From Acididesulfobacillus acetoxydans (GTDB lineage Bacteria; Bacillota; Desulfitobacteriia; Desulfitobacteriales; Desulfitobacteriaceae): a stretch of DNA of 64,000 bases. Positions 54,809 to 62,569 of this stretch are shown one piece after another (within the stretch, counting starts at the first letter, position 1; the number at the start of each line of letters is the position of its first letter). The stretch covers positions 1,116,001-1,180,000 of the forward strand of contig NZ_LR746496.1 in the NCBI RefSeq assembly GCF_902729405.1. Direction: 5' to 3'. Under the pieces are notes generated by a model that saw only the letters and a list, made by a program, of their open reading frames with translations, did not search any database and was not told where the DNA came from. Both the position numbers and the translations under genes were made by a program.

Positions 54809-54965
54809 AACGTTAAGTCCCGACGCAGGCACATAGGCGCAGGCACATACCTGAAGGAGGTGCACAGAACTCTCTCGAGAGGAAACTGAAACGTTAAGTC
54901 CCGACGCAGGCACATAGGCGCAGGCACATACCTGAAGGAGGTGCACAGAACTCTCTCGAGAGGAA
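54767..54965 (+). repeat. 81-bp tandem duplication of the reductase 3' end
   Basis: Units start at 54767, 54848 and 54929 (exact 81-bp period), giving two full copies and a partial third. The first contains the last codons of the aldo/keto reductase (TACCTGAAGGAGGTGCACAG onward) and its stop; each later copy repeats the codons and stop as noncoding DNA. The remainder of the 54809-55147 gap shows nothing more than purine-rich sequence. Confidence 0.95.
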
Positions 54966-55147
54966 TCTAAAATGTCACGTCCCTGCGCTCACACATAACC
55001 TATATTAAAAAGGCTCAGGCAGTGGGGTGACGTGAGGCATGAGGAAAGGTTCGGCGGGAAGGGTGCGGGATGAGGGAAGCTTGGGCGGGGAGGGCGAGGA
55101 AAGAAAAGGAAGAGGAAGAAGAAGACGAGGAAGAAGAGAGGGCGATC

Positions 55148-55951
55148 ATGAGTAAAGCGTTGTACCGGGCTATGTTAAAGCTGAATGTAGGGAAAATTAT
55201 CGGTTATGCCTCGGGAAACGCGCTTTACGGACTGTTGCTGACCACGGTATATCCCTCAATAGCCGGGTCCCCGGCGGCGGCCGAGATTGCCGGCAGTTTT
55301 CCGGCGACTGTGAAGAGTGTTTTTGGCGTTTCGGATGAGGCTGATCTCAGTACTTTCGAATCCTATATTTCGGGCCAGTTTTTCAGCCGGATTTGGGTTT
55401 TAGTCATGTCCGTTTATGGAATCGGCACGGCCCAAAGTCTGCTGGCGGATTTGTTGGAGCGGGGTTTCTTGGCCTATCCCTTGGCCGCCCCCCTTTCGCG
55501 CAGGGAGATTGCTCTGACCCAGTCAGCGGTCCTCTTGACGGGATGTGCGACCCTGACCGGGGTCACCCTATTGGGGGTCACCTGGGGCTGCCACAGACAG
55601 GGTATCGGGATTTCCCTTTGGCGGTATTATCGCTTGGGGATTTTGGGATTCTCCTTCTTTTCCGCGCTCGCTTCGTATAGCCTGTTTTTTTCGGCGGTGG
55701 CACCAGGCAGAGGGCAGGCACTGTTCTGGGCCGCGGGTTTGACCTTGCTTTTTTACGGGCTCGATGTCGTGGCCGGTCTCAGTGACAAGTTCCGTTGGCT
55801 GCGTCGCCTGACGCTGTTCCGGTTTTTTCGGCCTCAAGAAATATTGACCGGTCAATCTTCCACCCGGGATACCCTGATTCTGCTGGGAATAACGGCCGGG
55901 ATGCTGGTCTTGACCGCGGAGGGTTTCAACAGGAGGGACCTGCCGGTCTGA
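55148..55951 (+). CDS. ABC-2-type permease-like membrane protein
   Basis: The 267-residue protein has about six membrane segments and an extracellular loop (residues 40-80), resembling ABC-2 family permeases: LLADLLERGFLAYPLAAPLSRREIALTQ is the typical cytoplasmic elbow before TM helices. No ATPase gene is adjacent. ATG 55148 is the start that matches the N-terminal amphipathic helix; the upstream in-frame run of Glu codons is not conserved-looking. It may form an operon with the next gene. Confidence 0.65.
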   Translation: MSKALYRAMLKLNVGKIIGYASGNALYGLLLTTVYPSIAGSPAAAEIAGSFPATVKSVFGVSDEADLSTFESYISGQFFSRIWVLVMSVYGIGTAQSLLADLLERGFLAYPLAAPLSRREIALTQSAVLLTGCATLTGVTLLGVTWGCHRQGIGISLWRYYRLGILGFSFFSALASYSLFFSAVAPGRGQALFWAAGLTLLFYGLDVVAGLSDKFRWLRRLTLFRFFRPQEILTGQSSTRDTLILLGITAGMLVLTAEGFNRRDLPV

Positions 55952-56023
55952 ACCGCTTTCAAGAGAGTATTCACCGTTAGCAACGAATGGAATACAACTG
56001 CGGGAAAAAGTAAGGGGGGAGAG

Positions 56024-56701
56024 GTGACATTGCCCAATCAAACGGCTTACAATTATCCATTGGGCAAACCGTTACGCAAACCGGGCCGCGGTTCCGGCTG
56101 CCCGGGCTATTGGCAGGGGGCCGGAGCCGCCGGTGTTCTCCCGCCTGCGCCCCGGCCGTGCGGGCCCAACGTGAGCCGGCAGCGTTCCAAGGCCCAAGCC
56201 TGGCTCCTGCTGCCGGCCGCCTTCGGTACCGTCATCGCGCTGGTCGCGGCGTTCTCTCCCCGGAAAGAGCGGGTGATCCGGCGCTGGGGCGGGCCGATAG
56301 CGCTCCAGGCGGCTGTCAGCCTTTATACCGGCTTTGGCGTTTTGGGAGTTGCCGTCTATGTTTTTCAGGTATTGCGGGATTCGGAGGGCCAAAGCACTAG
56401 TGCTTTGGCGAGGATTTTTCCTTTGGCGCTGGCCATACCGCTCAATATCCTTTTTTTCGCCTCCGTGTACAACTTCATGTATCAATATTTCCCGCAGAGT
56501 TTTAAGGGGGACATTGGCACGGGGGCACCTGTGGAGTTGTTTTCTTTCTTGTATCTGAGCATGACCGCCATTTCTACCGGGGGTATGGGGGACATTCTGC
56601 CGACGGCGGTTTCCACCCGGATGCTCCTCAGCATGGAAACGCTTTTTAATCTTTTTGTTTTGAGCATGGGTATATCCTTGTTCGGGGAAGTTATCGCCTG
56701 A
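56024..56701 (+). CDS. Two-TM-type ion channel with atypical selectivity filter
   Basis: The 225-residue protein has a Pro/Gly/Arg-rich N-terminus (1-60), two or three helices, then a pore unit of the Ion_trans_2 type: helix SLYLSMTAIS-like pore helix, filter STGGMGDILP, and last helix ETLFNLFVLSMGISLFGEVI. In potassium channels the filter is TVGYGD; here VGYG is replaced by GGMG. The GD that follows is preserved. It may be a non-selective or different-cation channel. GTG 56024 lies right after AGGGGGGAG. Confidence 0.7.
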   Translation: MTLPNQTAYNYPLGKPLRKPGRGSGCPGYWQGAGAAGVLPPAPRPCGPNVSRQRSKAQAWLLLPAAFGTVIALVAAFSPRKERVIRRWGGPIALQAAVSLYTGFGVLGVAVYVFQVLRDSEGQSTSALARIFPLALAIPLNILFFASVYNFMYQYFPQSFKGDIGTGAPVELFSFLYLSMTAISTGGMGDILPTAVSTRMLLSMETLFNLFVLSMGISLFGEVIA

Positions 56702-56790
56702 AATCCCGGACCGAGGACCTGCCGAAGGTTGCGCCCCCAAATCCGAATCCTAGAAACCCGTATGGATCCCCCGCGTAAAGTTGCGCCCCG

Positions 56791-58020
56791 CTAGTCGCGG
56801 CGGCTGTAGAGTTCCACGATTTTCAAAAGAGTTTCCACTGCCTTTTCCATGGATTCCACAGGAATGAATTCGTATCTCCCATGGAAATTATGTCCGCCGG
56901 TGAAGAGGTTGGGAGTGGGCAGGCCTTTGTAAGAAAGTGCCGCCCCATCTGTCCCCCCTCTGACGGGATTGACCACAGGCGTGATTTTTGCAGCCTGCAT
57001 GGCCTGGAAAGCGGTGTCCACGATGTGCTGCACCGGGGCGATTTTCTCTTTCATGTTGTAGTATTGATCTTTAATCTCCACTTCAAATGTGGCCTGAGGG
57101 TATTTTTTGCCCAAGGTGCGGGCGATATTCTCGATGACAGCTTTCCGTTGGGCGAAACGGACCTGATCAAAATCCCGGATCAAATAGTTGAGGCGGGTCT
57201 GTTCAACTTCGCCCCGGATTCCGGTCAGGTGATAGAACCCAACGTATCCCTCTGTTTGGGCGGGCGTCTCATCGGGCGGCAGGAGGGCTATGAATTCAGC
57301 GGCCAGGAGCAAGGAATTAAGCATTTTTCCTTTAGCTGTACCCGGGTGGACATTTCGCCCTGTGATGACGATTTTCGCTTTGGCGGCATTGAAGTTTTCA
57401 AACTCCAGTTCACCCAAAGGACCCCCGTCAACTGTGTAGGCGAAATCGACGGGGAACTTGTCCAGGTTGAAGAAATCGGTGCCGCGCCCCACTTCCTCGT
57501 CCGGCGTGAAAGCGAAACAAAGCGTGCCATGCGGCAGCTCGGGATGTTGGATCAGATATTCGGCGGCAGTAACGATCTCGGCGATCCCGGCTTTGTCATC
57601 CGCACCCAAGAGAGTCGTGCCGTCTGTTGTAATGAGGGTTTCCCCCTTGTACTTTAAAAGGTCGGGAAAGTCTTCCGGTGAGAGGACGACATTGAGGGTC
57701 TCATTAAGGAGCAGGGGTTTCCCATCATAGTTCTCGAAGAGTCGGGGTTTAATTTGGGCCCCGCTCACTTCGGGACTCGTATCCATGTGGGCGACAAATC
57801 CGACGGCTGCTGCCGGCTGCGTGATATTGGCAGGCAAAGTCGCGTAAACGTAGCCGTGTTCATCACACGATACTTCGCTCAAGCCTAGAGTCTCTAATTC
57901 GGCGGCCAAGGCATTGGCCAGCACCATTTGTCCGGGAGTGCTGGGGGAGCCAGGAGCTTCCTCCTCCGAGCGGGTATCGAACTGTACATAGCGTAAAAAA
58001 CGTTCGGTAACTTGGGACAT
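56791..58020 (-). CDS. pepT: Peptidase T (tripeptidase)
   Basis: The 409-residue M20B metallopeptidase matches the normal PepT length. Zinc ligands are visible: VGFVAHMDTSPEVSG (His, Asp), LLGADDKAGIAEIVTA (bridging Asp), FTPDEEVGRGTDFF (Glu-Glu), YTVDGGPLGELEFENF (Asp) and GGHNFHGRYEFIP (His). It removes the N-terminal residue of tripeptides in the cytoplasm. ATG 58020 follows AAAGGAGG; a longer frame to 58194 lacks a site. Stands alone. Confidence 0.95.
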   Translation of the reverse strand: MSQVTERFLRYVQFDTRSEEEAPGSPSTPGQMVLANALAAELETLGLSEVSCDEHGYVYATLPANITQPAAAVGFVAHMDTSPEVSGAQIKPRLFENYDGKPLLLNETLNVVLSPEDFPDLLKYKGETLITTDGTTLLGADDKAGIAEIVTAAEYLIQHPELPHGTLCFAFTPDEEVGRGTDFFNLDKFPVDFAYTVDGGPLGELEFENFNAAKAKIVITGRNVHPGTAKGKMLNSLLLAAEFIALLPPDETPAQTEGYVGFYHLTGIRGEVEQTRLNYLIRDFDQVRFAQRKAVIENIARTLGKKYPQATFEVEIKDQYYNMKEKIAPVQHIVDTAFQAMQAAKITPVVNPVRGGTDGAALSYKGLPTPNLFTGGHNFHGRYEFIPVESMEKAVETLLKIVELYSRRD

Positions 58021-58304
58021 GGCAAAATCCTCCTTTTGATCATACCCGTGTTGTGTCCGGGGTCGGCGGGACACCGAGTTCCGTGTTGAGCAGGTGTTTT
58101 TAATGGACTGCTGCCTGCGGCAGACATCTGTCGGGTCCCGAGTTCCGTGTTTATTATAGGTTACCGGGGGCGGGAAGGCCAGGGGCGCAGCCAATTCTTT
58201 GGCGTTATTGTTGTTCGGCGCTCTGGGCTAACAGGGCCGGGAAGGCCGGGAGCCAAGGAGCTTTCTGTGCCGCCGGTCGGGGCGGGTGCTGCCGCGCATA
58301 CCTT

Positions 58305-58410
58305 GTATGTACACCGTGTGTATTTGTATGTACACCGTGTATTCGTATGTACACCGTGTATTCGTATGTACACCGTGTGTACTCATATGTACTCCGTGTA
58401 TGTGCCATGT
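58305..58410 (+). repeat. 19-21 bp tandem repeat (GTATGTACACCGTGT units)
   Basis: Four copies of GTATGTACACCGTGT plus a spacer of 4-6 bases start at 58305, 58326, 58345 and 58364, followed by degenerate copies. Each unit contains the palindrome TGTACA. It lies in a 530-bp noncoding region upstream of the Nramp-like gene, where ATAAT-GGTTCTCG-ATTAT at about 58519-58536 looks like a degenerate Fur/MntR-type operator. Confidence 0.8.
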
Positions 58411-58552
58411 GTACTCGTGTGCATCCGTTTCGTCCTTCGGGGTATTTTCCGAAAATAATCGGTGAATCCTAAAATAAGGCTTGCAAAAAAAGGGCTAAGG
58501 CTTTAAAATAGGTCTAGATGATAATGGTTCTCGATTATGAAGGAGGAAAGGC

Positions 58553-59836
58553 ATGGGACAAGAGATATGTGCGCCCCGCAGAGATGCTGAAGCAGGCCGG
58601 GCTGAAGCCGATGAACCGACGAAACGACCTCGGTGGCTCCTGCTCCTGGCGACCCTCGGTCCTGGAATTACCGTGATGCTGGCCGATACTGACGCGGGCT
58701 CCATGATTACTGCGGCTCAATCCGGAGCGCGTTGGGGCTATAGGCTCTTGCTCCTCCAATTATTATTGATTCCGATTCTCTACTTCATTCAAGAGTTGAC
58801 TACCAGAATCGGTATTGTTACTCATCAAGGACATGGCGAGCTGATTCGGGCTCAGTTCGGACCGAAATGGGCCTGGTTCTCGGTAGCCACTCTTTTTGTT
58901 TCAGCCGTGGGAGCGTTGGTGACCGAGTTTGCCGGTATCGCGGGGGCGGGTCTGGTTTTTGGCATTCCCCCTCTACTGAGTGTTTCTTCAGCGGCAGCTT
59001 TACTTATTTTAATCACAGCGATGGGACGATATTCATTTGTGGAGCGGACAGCCATCCTGATTGGGCTTTTTGAGTTGGTTTTTTTGCCGGGAATCTTTTT
59101 TGCCCATCCCGATCCCAGTGTCATCGTTCGGCAATTGACGGGCGGACAGCCGCTGTATGATAAGACTTACTGGCTCTTGATCGCCGCCAATGTCGGTGCG
59201 GTCATTATGCCGTGGATGGTATTTTACCAACAGGGAGCGGTGGTGGATAAAGGGCTCAGGCCCTCCAATCTCAAGTTCAGCCGCTTAGACACCGCCGTCG
59301 GTTCCGTGGTGACCCAGATCATCATGGGGGCGGTGTTGATCCTAACGGCGGCTACCATAGGAAGAGTAGCACCTAATAGCTCTTTGGCGAATGTTCAGGA
59401 GATCGCGCATTCTCTGACCCCCTTCCTGGGGCAAGGGGGAAAAATCCTCTTTGCGGTCGGCATTACCGGAGCGGCGTTAATCGCGGCCATCGTCGTGTCT
59501 TTGGCGGCATCTTGGGCTTTTGGTGAAGTTTTGGGCTTCCGTTGCAGCCTCAACAATACCTGGAAGGAGGCCCCGGTATTTTACGGCTTATACAGTGGAG
59601 GTATTGTTTTCGCAGCGTTCTTGGTGCTGTTGGGGATTCCCTTGATTTCCCTGACGGTGGCAGTTGAAGTCATGAACGCCTTGCTTTTGCCTATCGTCGT
59701 GGGTTTTCTCCTGGCTCTGGGTTGGCGGGTTCTGCCGCAGCCCTATCGCTTAAAGCTGTGGGAGAAGATTGTTCTGATCTTTATCTACCTCCTCATCTGC
59801 TCCCTGGGATTTTACACGTTGTTCCAGTTAATCTGA
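58553..59836 (+). CDS. Divergent Nramp-family divalent metal transporter
   Basis: The 427-residue protein has eleven helices. The TM1 site reads LADTDAGSMITAAQ instead of DPGN, and the TM6 site reads AVIMPWMVFYQQGAV, keeping the metal-binding Met of classical Nramp but with W for H. It is therefore intermediate between Mn/Fe Nramps and the Mg-type protein at 46.9 kb. ATG 58553 follows AAGGAGG. No M-box precedes it. It probably imports a divalent metal; ion unknown. Confidence 0.85.
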   Translation: MGQEICAPRRDAEAGRAEADEPTKRPRWLLLLATLGPGITVMLADTDAGSMITAAQSGARWGYRLLLLQLLLIPILYFIQELTTRIGIVTHQGHGELIRAQFGPKWAWFSVATLFVSAVGALVTEFAGIAGAGLVFGIPPLLSVSSAAALLILITAMGRYSFVERTAILIGLFELVFLPGIFFAHPDPSVIVRQLTGGQPLYDKTYWLLIAANVGAVIMPWMVFYQQGAVVDKGLRPSNLKFSRLDTAVGSVVTQIIMGAVLILTAATIGRVAPNSSLANVQEIAHSLTPFLGQGGKILFAVGITGAALIAAIVVSLAASWAFGEVLGFRCSLNNTWKEAPVFYGLYSGGIVFAAFLVLLGIPLISLTVAVEVMNALLLPIVVGFLLALGWRVLPQPYRLKLWEKIVLIFIYLLICSLGFYTLFQLI

Positions 59837-59891
59837 CGAAGGCCTTGACTTGCCGCTTCCGAGATCAAAGTTGTTTTTCTCTTGCACATAC

Positions 59892-59918
59892 CCCCGCTCT
59901 TTCGAGTGGGGTTTTTTT
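59892..59918 (+). terminator. Terminator after Nramp-like gene
   Basis: CCCCGCTC / GAGTGGGG stem, TTTC loop and a T7 tail. Confidence 0.9.
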
Positions 59919-59970
59919 ATCGGCGGGTTTCTATTTCGTAAAGCAATAGTTAAAAACTTTAGAAGGTTTA

Positions 59971-59999
59971 TTGACATATGCCAATAAACGCGGTATGCT
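59971..59999 (+). promoter_or_regulatory. Promoter of the sulfur cassette
   Basis: Consensus TTGACA (59971-59976), 17-nt spacer and TATGCT (59994-59999). CATATGCC occurs in the spacer and again at 60015-60023 within the palindrome GGCATATGCC, a possible operator pair. Confidence 0.7.
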
Positions 60000-60025
60000 T
60001 TCCTTGTCAAATAGGCATATGCCAT

Positions 60026-60116
60026 ATACCTACCCCCCCATTGAATAGGGGACATACCCCTTGGCCGAAGGGGTACTTTTGAACAGCACATACCTACCCA
60101 TGGAAGGGGGAATAGC
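60026..60116 (+). promoter_or_regulatory. Three C4/G4 operator-like motifs in the cassette leader
   Basis: Successive motifs are ATACCTACCCCCCC...AGGGG (60026-60051), TACCCCTTGGCCGAAGGGG with TA (60055-60075, near-perfect palindrome), and ATACCTACCCATGGAAGGGG (about 60089-60109). C-run/G-run palindromes of this type are bound by CsoR/CstR-family repressors, including persulfide sensors. The downstream sulfur genes make a CstR-like control plausible, but no such regulator is in the window. From here to 60462 I see no gene. Confidence 0.5.
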
Positions 60117-60462
60117 GGCGGGGCTGATCGGCCATGTTCATGGTTTTTTGGGCGACCGTATAGGGGACTTTCAACTTCGGCGCCATGTCCGGCGGTTTGC
60201 AGACCTGAGAAGGAGTGTCAGCGGAGCGGCAGGATATGTGAATATACTTACAAGTGAAAAGGGGCTCAGTTGTTTTGGAGCAAGGCTGAAAGTGAGGTGA
60301 AAACGGGGAAGGCGGCACCCGGGAAAGTCATGCCGGCGCCGGCCGGGAAAGGCAGCGTCGGGGAAAAGGAAGGAGTGGGGGAATGTTTTGCCTTGTTCCA
60401 ACGTTCAAATAGTCTGAGCAAAAGGTGATGGTATTTCCCAAATGAGGAGTGGGTAAGAAAAG

Positions 60463-61413
60463 ATGAATGAAAAACGGTGGATCCTGTTCACGACGGCGTT
60501 TTCAGTAGTGCTGGTTTCGGGCTTGCTGCTGTCAGCGCCGAAAATGGCCGAGGCTGCCTGCGGCGCCTCGACATCCTCCTGCAAAACCTGCCATGAGGTG
60601 CAAGGCAAACTGCCGGTCAATCAAAAAGGGGCTTGGCACACGCAACACGCTTTCGGAGATTTCTGTCAGGCTTGTCACCTGGGGAACGCTTCGGAAACAG
60701 ACATGACGAAGGCCCACGTGGGGGTGATCAAAAATCCCCTGACAGAACCCAGTCAAACCTGCGCATCCTGTCACCCCTCGAACACTGCGGCTATGGTGGC
60801 CAAGTACGGGGGTTCGGCAGGGAGTTCCGGCCCGACCGGTTCGACTCCGGCTTCCGGAGGTACTTCTGCCCCGGCTGCCGGGAGTTCTTCGACTCCGGCT
60901 TCCGGCAGTGCTTCTTCACCGTCTCCGGCCGCGACTCAGGTACCGGCAGTGTCCCAGCCGGGAGCCGCTCAGACTTCGCCCAGCGCAAATCCGAATTTTG
61001 ACGTTATCGATTTTAATAAGAACTTTCAGAGCCCGGTTTCGCTCTGGACCATTGTCTTCGGTTTAGTGGACTTAGTAATTCTTTTGGCCTTGGCGGTTTT
61101 GCTCTGGCGTTGGTGGAAGGGAGTTTGGTTGTGGCAGTACTTGAAACCCAGGAACGCGGGTGAGCACCTGGTTAATCTCAAACGTGAGTCACCGGAGATT
61201 CGGGACATTTTCTATAAACTGCGCGATTGTGAGCCTGAGACTGTGACAGCCGTGGCAGCGCTCTTGAACCGGGGACGCGAGGGACAAAAATTGCTGCGGA
61301 CGGTTGCCGGACTATCCCCGGAACTTCTGGACAAACTTCAAGGTCTGCCGGAAACGGACCTGGACCTGATTGTCCGCCTCAGTAAAGCCGTACGTTCTAA
61401 GGAGGGACGCTAA
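60463..61413 (+). CDS. Membrane-anchored triheme cytochrome c
   Basis: The 316-residue exported protein has signal peptide ILFTTAFSVVLVSGLLLSAP, three CxxCH heme sites (CKTCH near residue 43, CQACH near 68, CASCH near 101), a long Ser/Pro/Gly/Ala linker (residues 115-180), one membrane helix (VSLWTIVFGLVDLVILLALA, about 193-215) and a cytoplasmic domain of about 95 residues. Distal histidines (HTQH, H near 88) could be axial ligands. It would pass electrons between the membrane pool and the adjacent oxidoreductase. First gene of the sulfur cassette. Confidence 0.85.
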   Translation: MNEKRWILFTTAFSVVLVSGLLLSAPKMAEAACGASTSSCKTCHEVQGKLPVNQKGAWHTQHAFGDFCQACHLGNASETDMTKAHVGVIKNPLTEPSQTCASCHPSNTAAMVAKYGGSAGSSGPTGSTPASGGTSAPAAGSSSTPASGSASSPSPAATQVPAVSQPGAAQTSPSANPNFDVIDFNKNFQSPVSLWTIVFGLVDLVILLALAVLLWRWWKGVWLWQYLKPRNAGEHLVNLKRESPEIRDIFYKLRDCEPETVTAVAALLNRGREGQKLLRTVAGLSPELLDKLQGLPETDLDLIVRLSKAVRSKEGR

Positions 61414-61414
61414 G

Positions 61415-61942
61415 ATGATTCATGCAGCCATGAAAAAGAAACTTTGGTCGCCCTGGGCGGCTGGTTTTGTGCTGGGATTAACCTGTGTGGCTACCTATGT
61501 TCTGGCCAATACCACGATAGGTTCTTCAGGCGGACTGGAAAGCATAGACAGCATCTTGGGCAAAGCGTTCCGTTTGCCCTGGGCCAATACTATGTATTTC
61601 CGTTTTCAAATGCCGCCGGTGATCACTTTTCAAATGATGCTCTTCGTAGGCATGCTGTTGGGGTCATTCGTGTCGAGTAAGTGGTCCCATGATTTCAAAC
61701 TGAGAGTGATGCCTGAACAGGAATGGAGCCAGAATTTCGGTCCGAGCAAACTGAAACGTTGGGGCATGATGTTCCTGGGCGGGGTGATCATTGAATATGC
61801 GGCTGGGATTGCCGGAGGATGTACCAGCGGCTTGGCGATTTCGGGTTCGATGCAGCTGGCGCCGGCCGGGTTTATCTTTATCGTCGGCTTATTTATATCC
61901 GGAATCATTACGACCAAAATTCTCTACGGGAGGAATTACTGA
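61415..61942 (+). CDS. YeeE/YedE-family transporter, first half-protein
   Basis: The 175-residue membrane protein has four or so helices and the family motif AAGIAGGCTSGLAISGSMQL, where Cys136 is the conserved substrate-handling cysteine of sulfur/selenium YeeE/YedE channels. ATG 61415 follows AAGGAGG. Its stop TGA overlaps the ATG of the next gene (TGATG), so the two halves are made together and probably assemble as one transporter. In TsuA-type relatives such cysteines relay thiosulfate across the membrane. Confidence 0.88.
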   Translation: MIHAAMKKKLWSPWAAGFVLGLTCVATYVLANTTIGSSGGLESIDSILGKAFRLPWANTMYFRFQMPPVITFQMMLFVGMLLGSFVSSKWSHDFKLRVMPEQEWSQNFGPSKLKRWGMMFLGGVIIEYAAGIAGGCTSGLAISGSMQLAPAGFIFIVGLFISGIITTKILYGRNY

Positions 61943-62553
61943 TGGAAACTTATGTGATTCCGATCTTGCTCGGATTTTTCTTTGCTCTTACTTTGCAGAA
62001 AGCGGGATTGGGGCATTACCACAAAATCGTGAATCAGTTTCGCTTTAAAGACAACACGATTATGAAATATATGCTTACAGGGATTTCCGTGGGTTTGGTG
62101 GGGCTTTATCTCCTTAAGGATCTGGGCGCTCTCAAACTGGATGCCGTAAGCTCAACCTATATCCTGGGTAATCTGGTCGGAGGTTTGATCTTCGGAGTCG
62201 GCATGGCCATGGCCGGCACCTGACCGGGCACATTGATCACAGGTTGTGGTCAAGGAAATCTCGATTATCTCATCCCCGGCCTTTTGGGATTTCTCACGGG
62301 GGGCGTCCTCTTCGGTGAGACCTATCAATCGTTTTTCCTGAAGATCTCGACCTATGCGTCTTACGGACAGAAGACGCTCGGCGAGTTGCTTGGAGTAAAC
62401 CATTGGCTTCTCATTTTCATTGTCGTGGGAGGTACGCTCATTTTCTACCTGGCGAGCAAAATCAGCGAGAGCAAGCAGAGGCGGACGGTTACGGTGAAAG
62501 AACAACAGGCGGCCGGGAGCGGACAGGTCCGGGAGAGCGGAACTTCTGCCTGA
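61942..62553 (+). CDS. YeeE/YedE-family transporter, second half-protein, predicted selenocysteine at residue 94
   Basis: Read through TGA 62221-62223 the protein has 203 residues. N-terminal part: four helices ending in GGLIFGVGMAMAGT; then TGA; then PGTLITGCGQGNLDYLIPGL with two further helices and a charged tail. Family members have a cysteine between AGT and PGT (CPGT motif), so the TGA sits exactly at the conserved Cys, implying selenocysteine. The frame stays open 109 codons beyond, codon use is unchanged, and a SECIS-like hairpin follows at 62233. ATG 61942 follows GGGAGG. The alternative is a recent nonsense mutation. Confidence 0.78.
62221..62253 (+). promoter_or_regulatory. Candidate bacterial SECIS element
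   Basis: TGA is followed by nine bases and a perfect 9-bp stem TTGATCACA (62233-62241) / TGTGGTCAA (62245-62253) closing a GGT loop. The loop begins 19 nt after the TGA with G in the first two positions, matching the known bSECIS rules (small apical loop, early G, about 16-37 nt from UGA). SelB recognition would be required. Confidence 0.75.
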
Positions 62554-62569
62554 AAGGGGGACAGCGAAG

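Noticed and set aside
58147-58458. Frame of Val-Tyr-Cys repeats
   Set aside because: Entirely produced by the tandem repeat; no start signals.
60061-60300. 79-codon frame in the leader of the sulfur cassette
   Set aside because: TTG start inside the operator array, no ribosome binding site, and no family resemblance.
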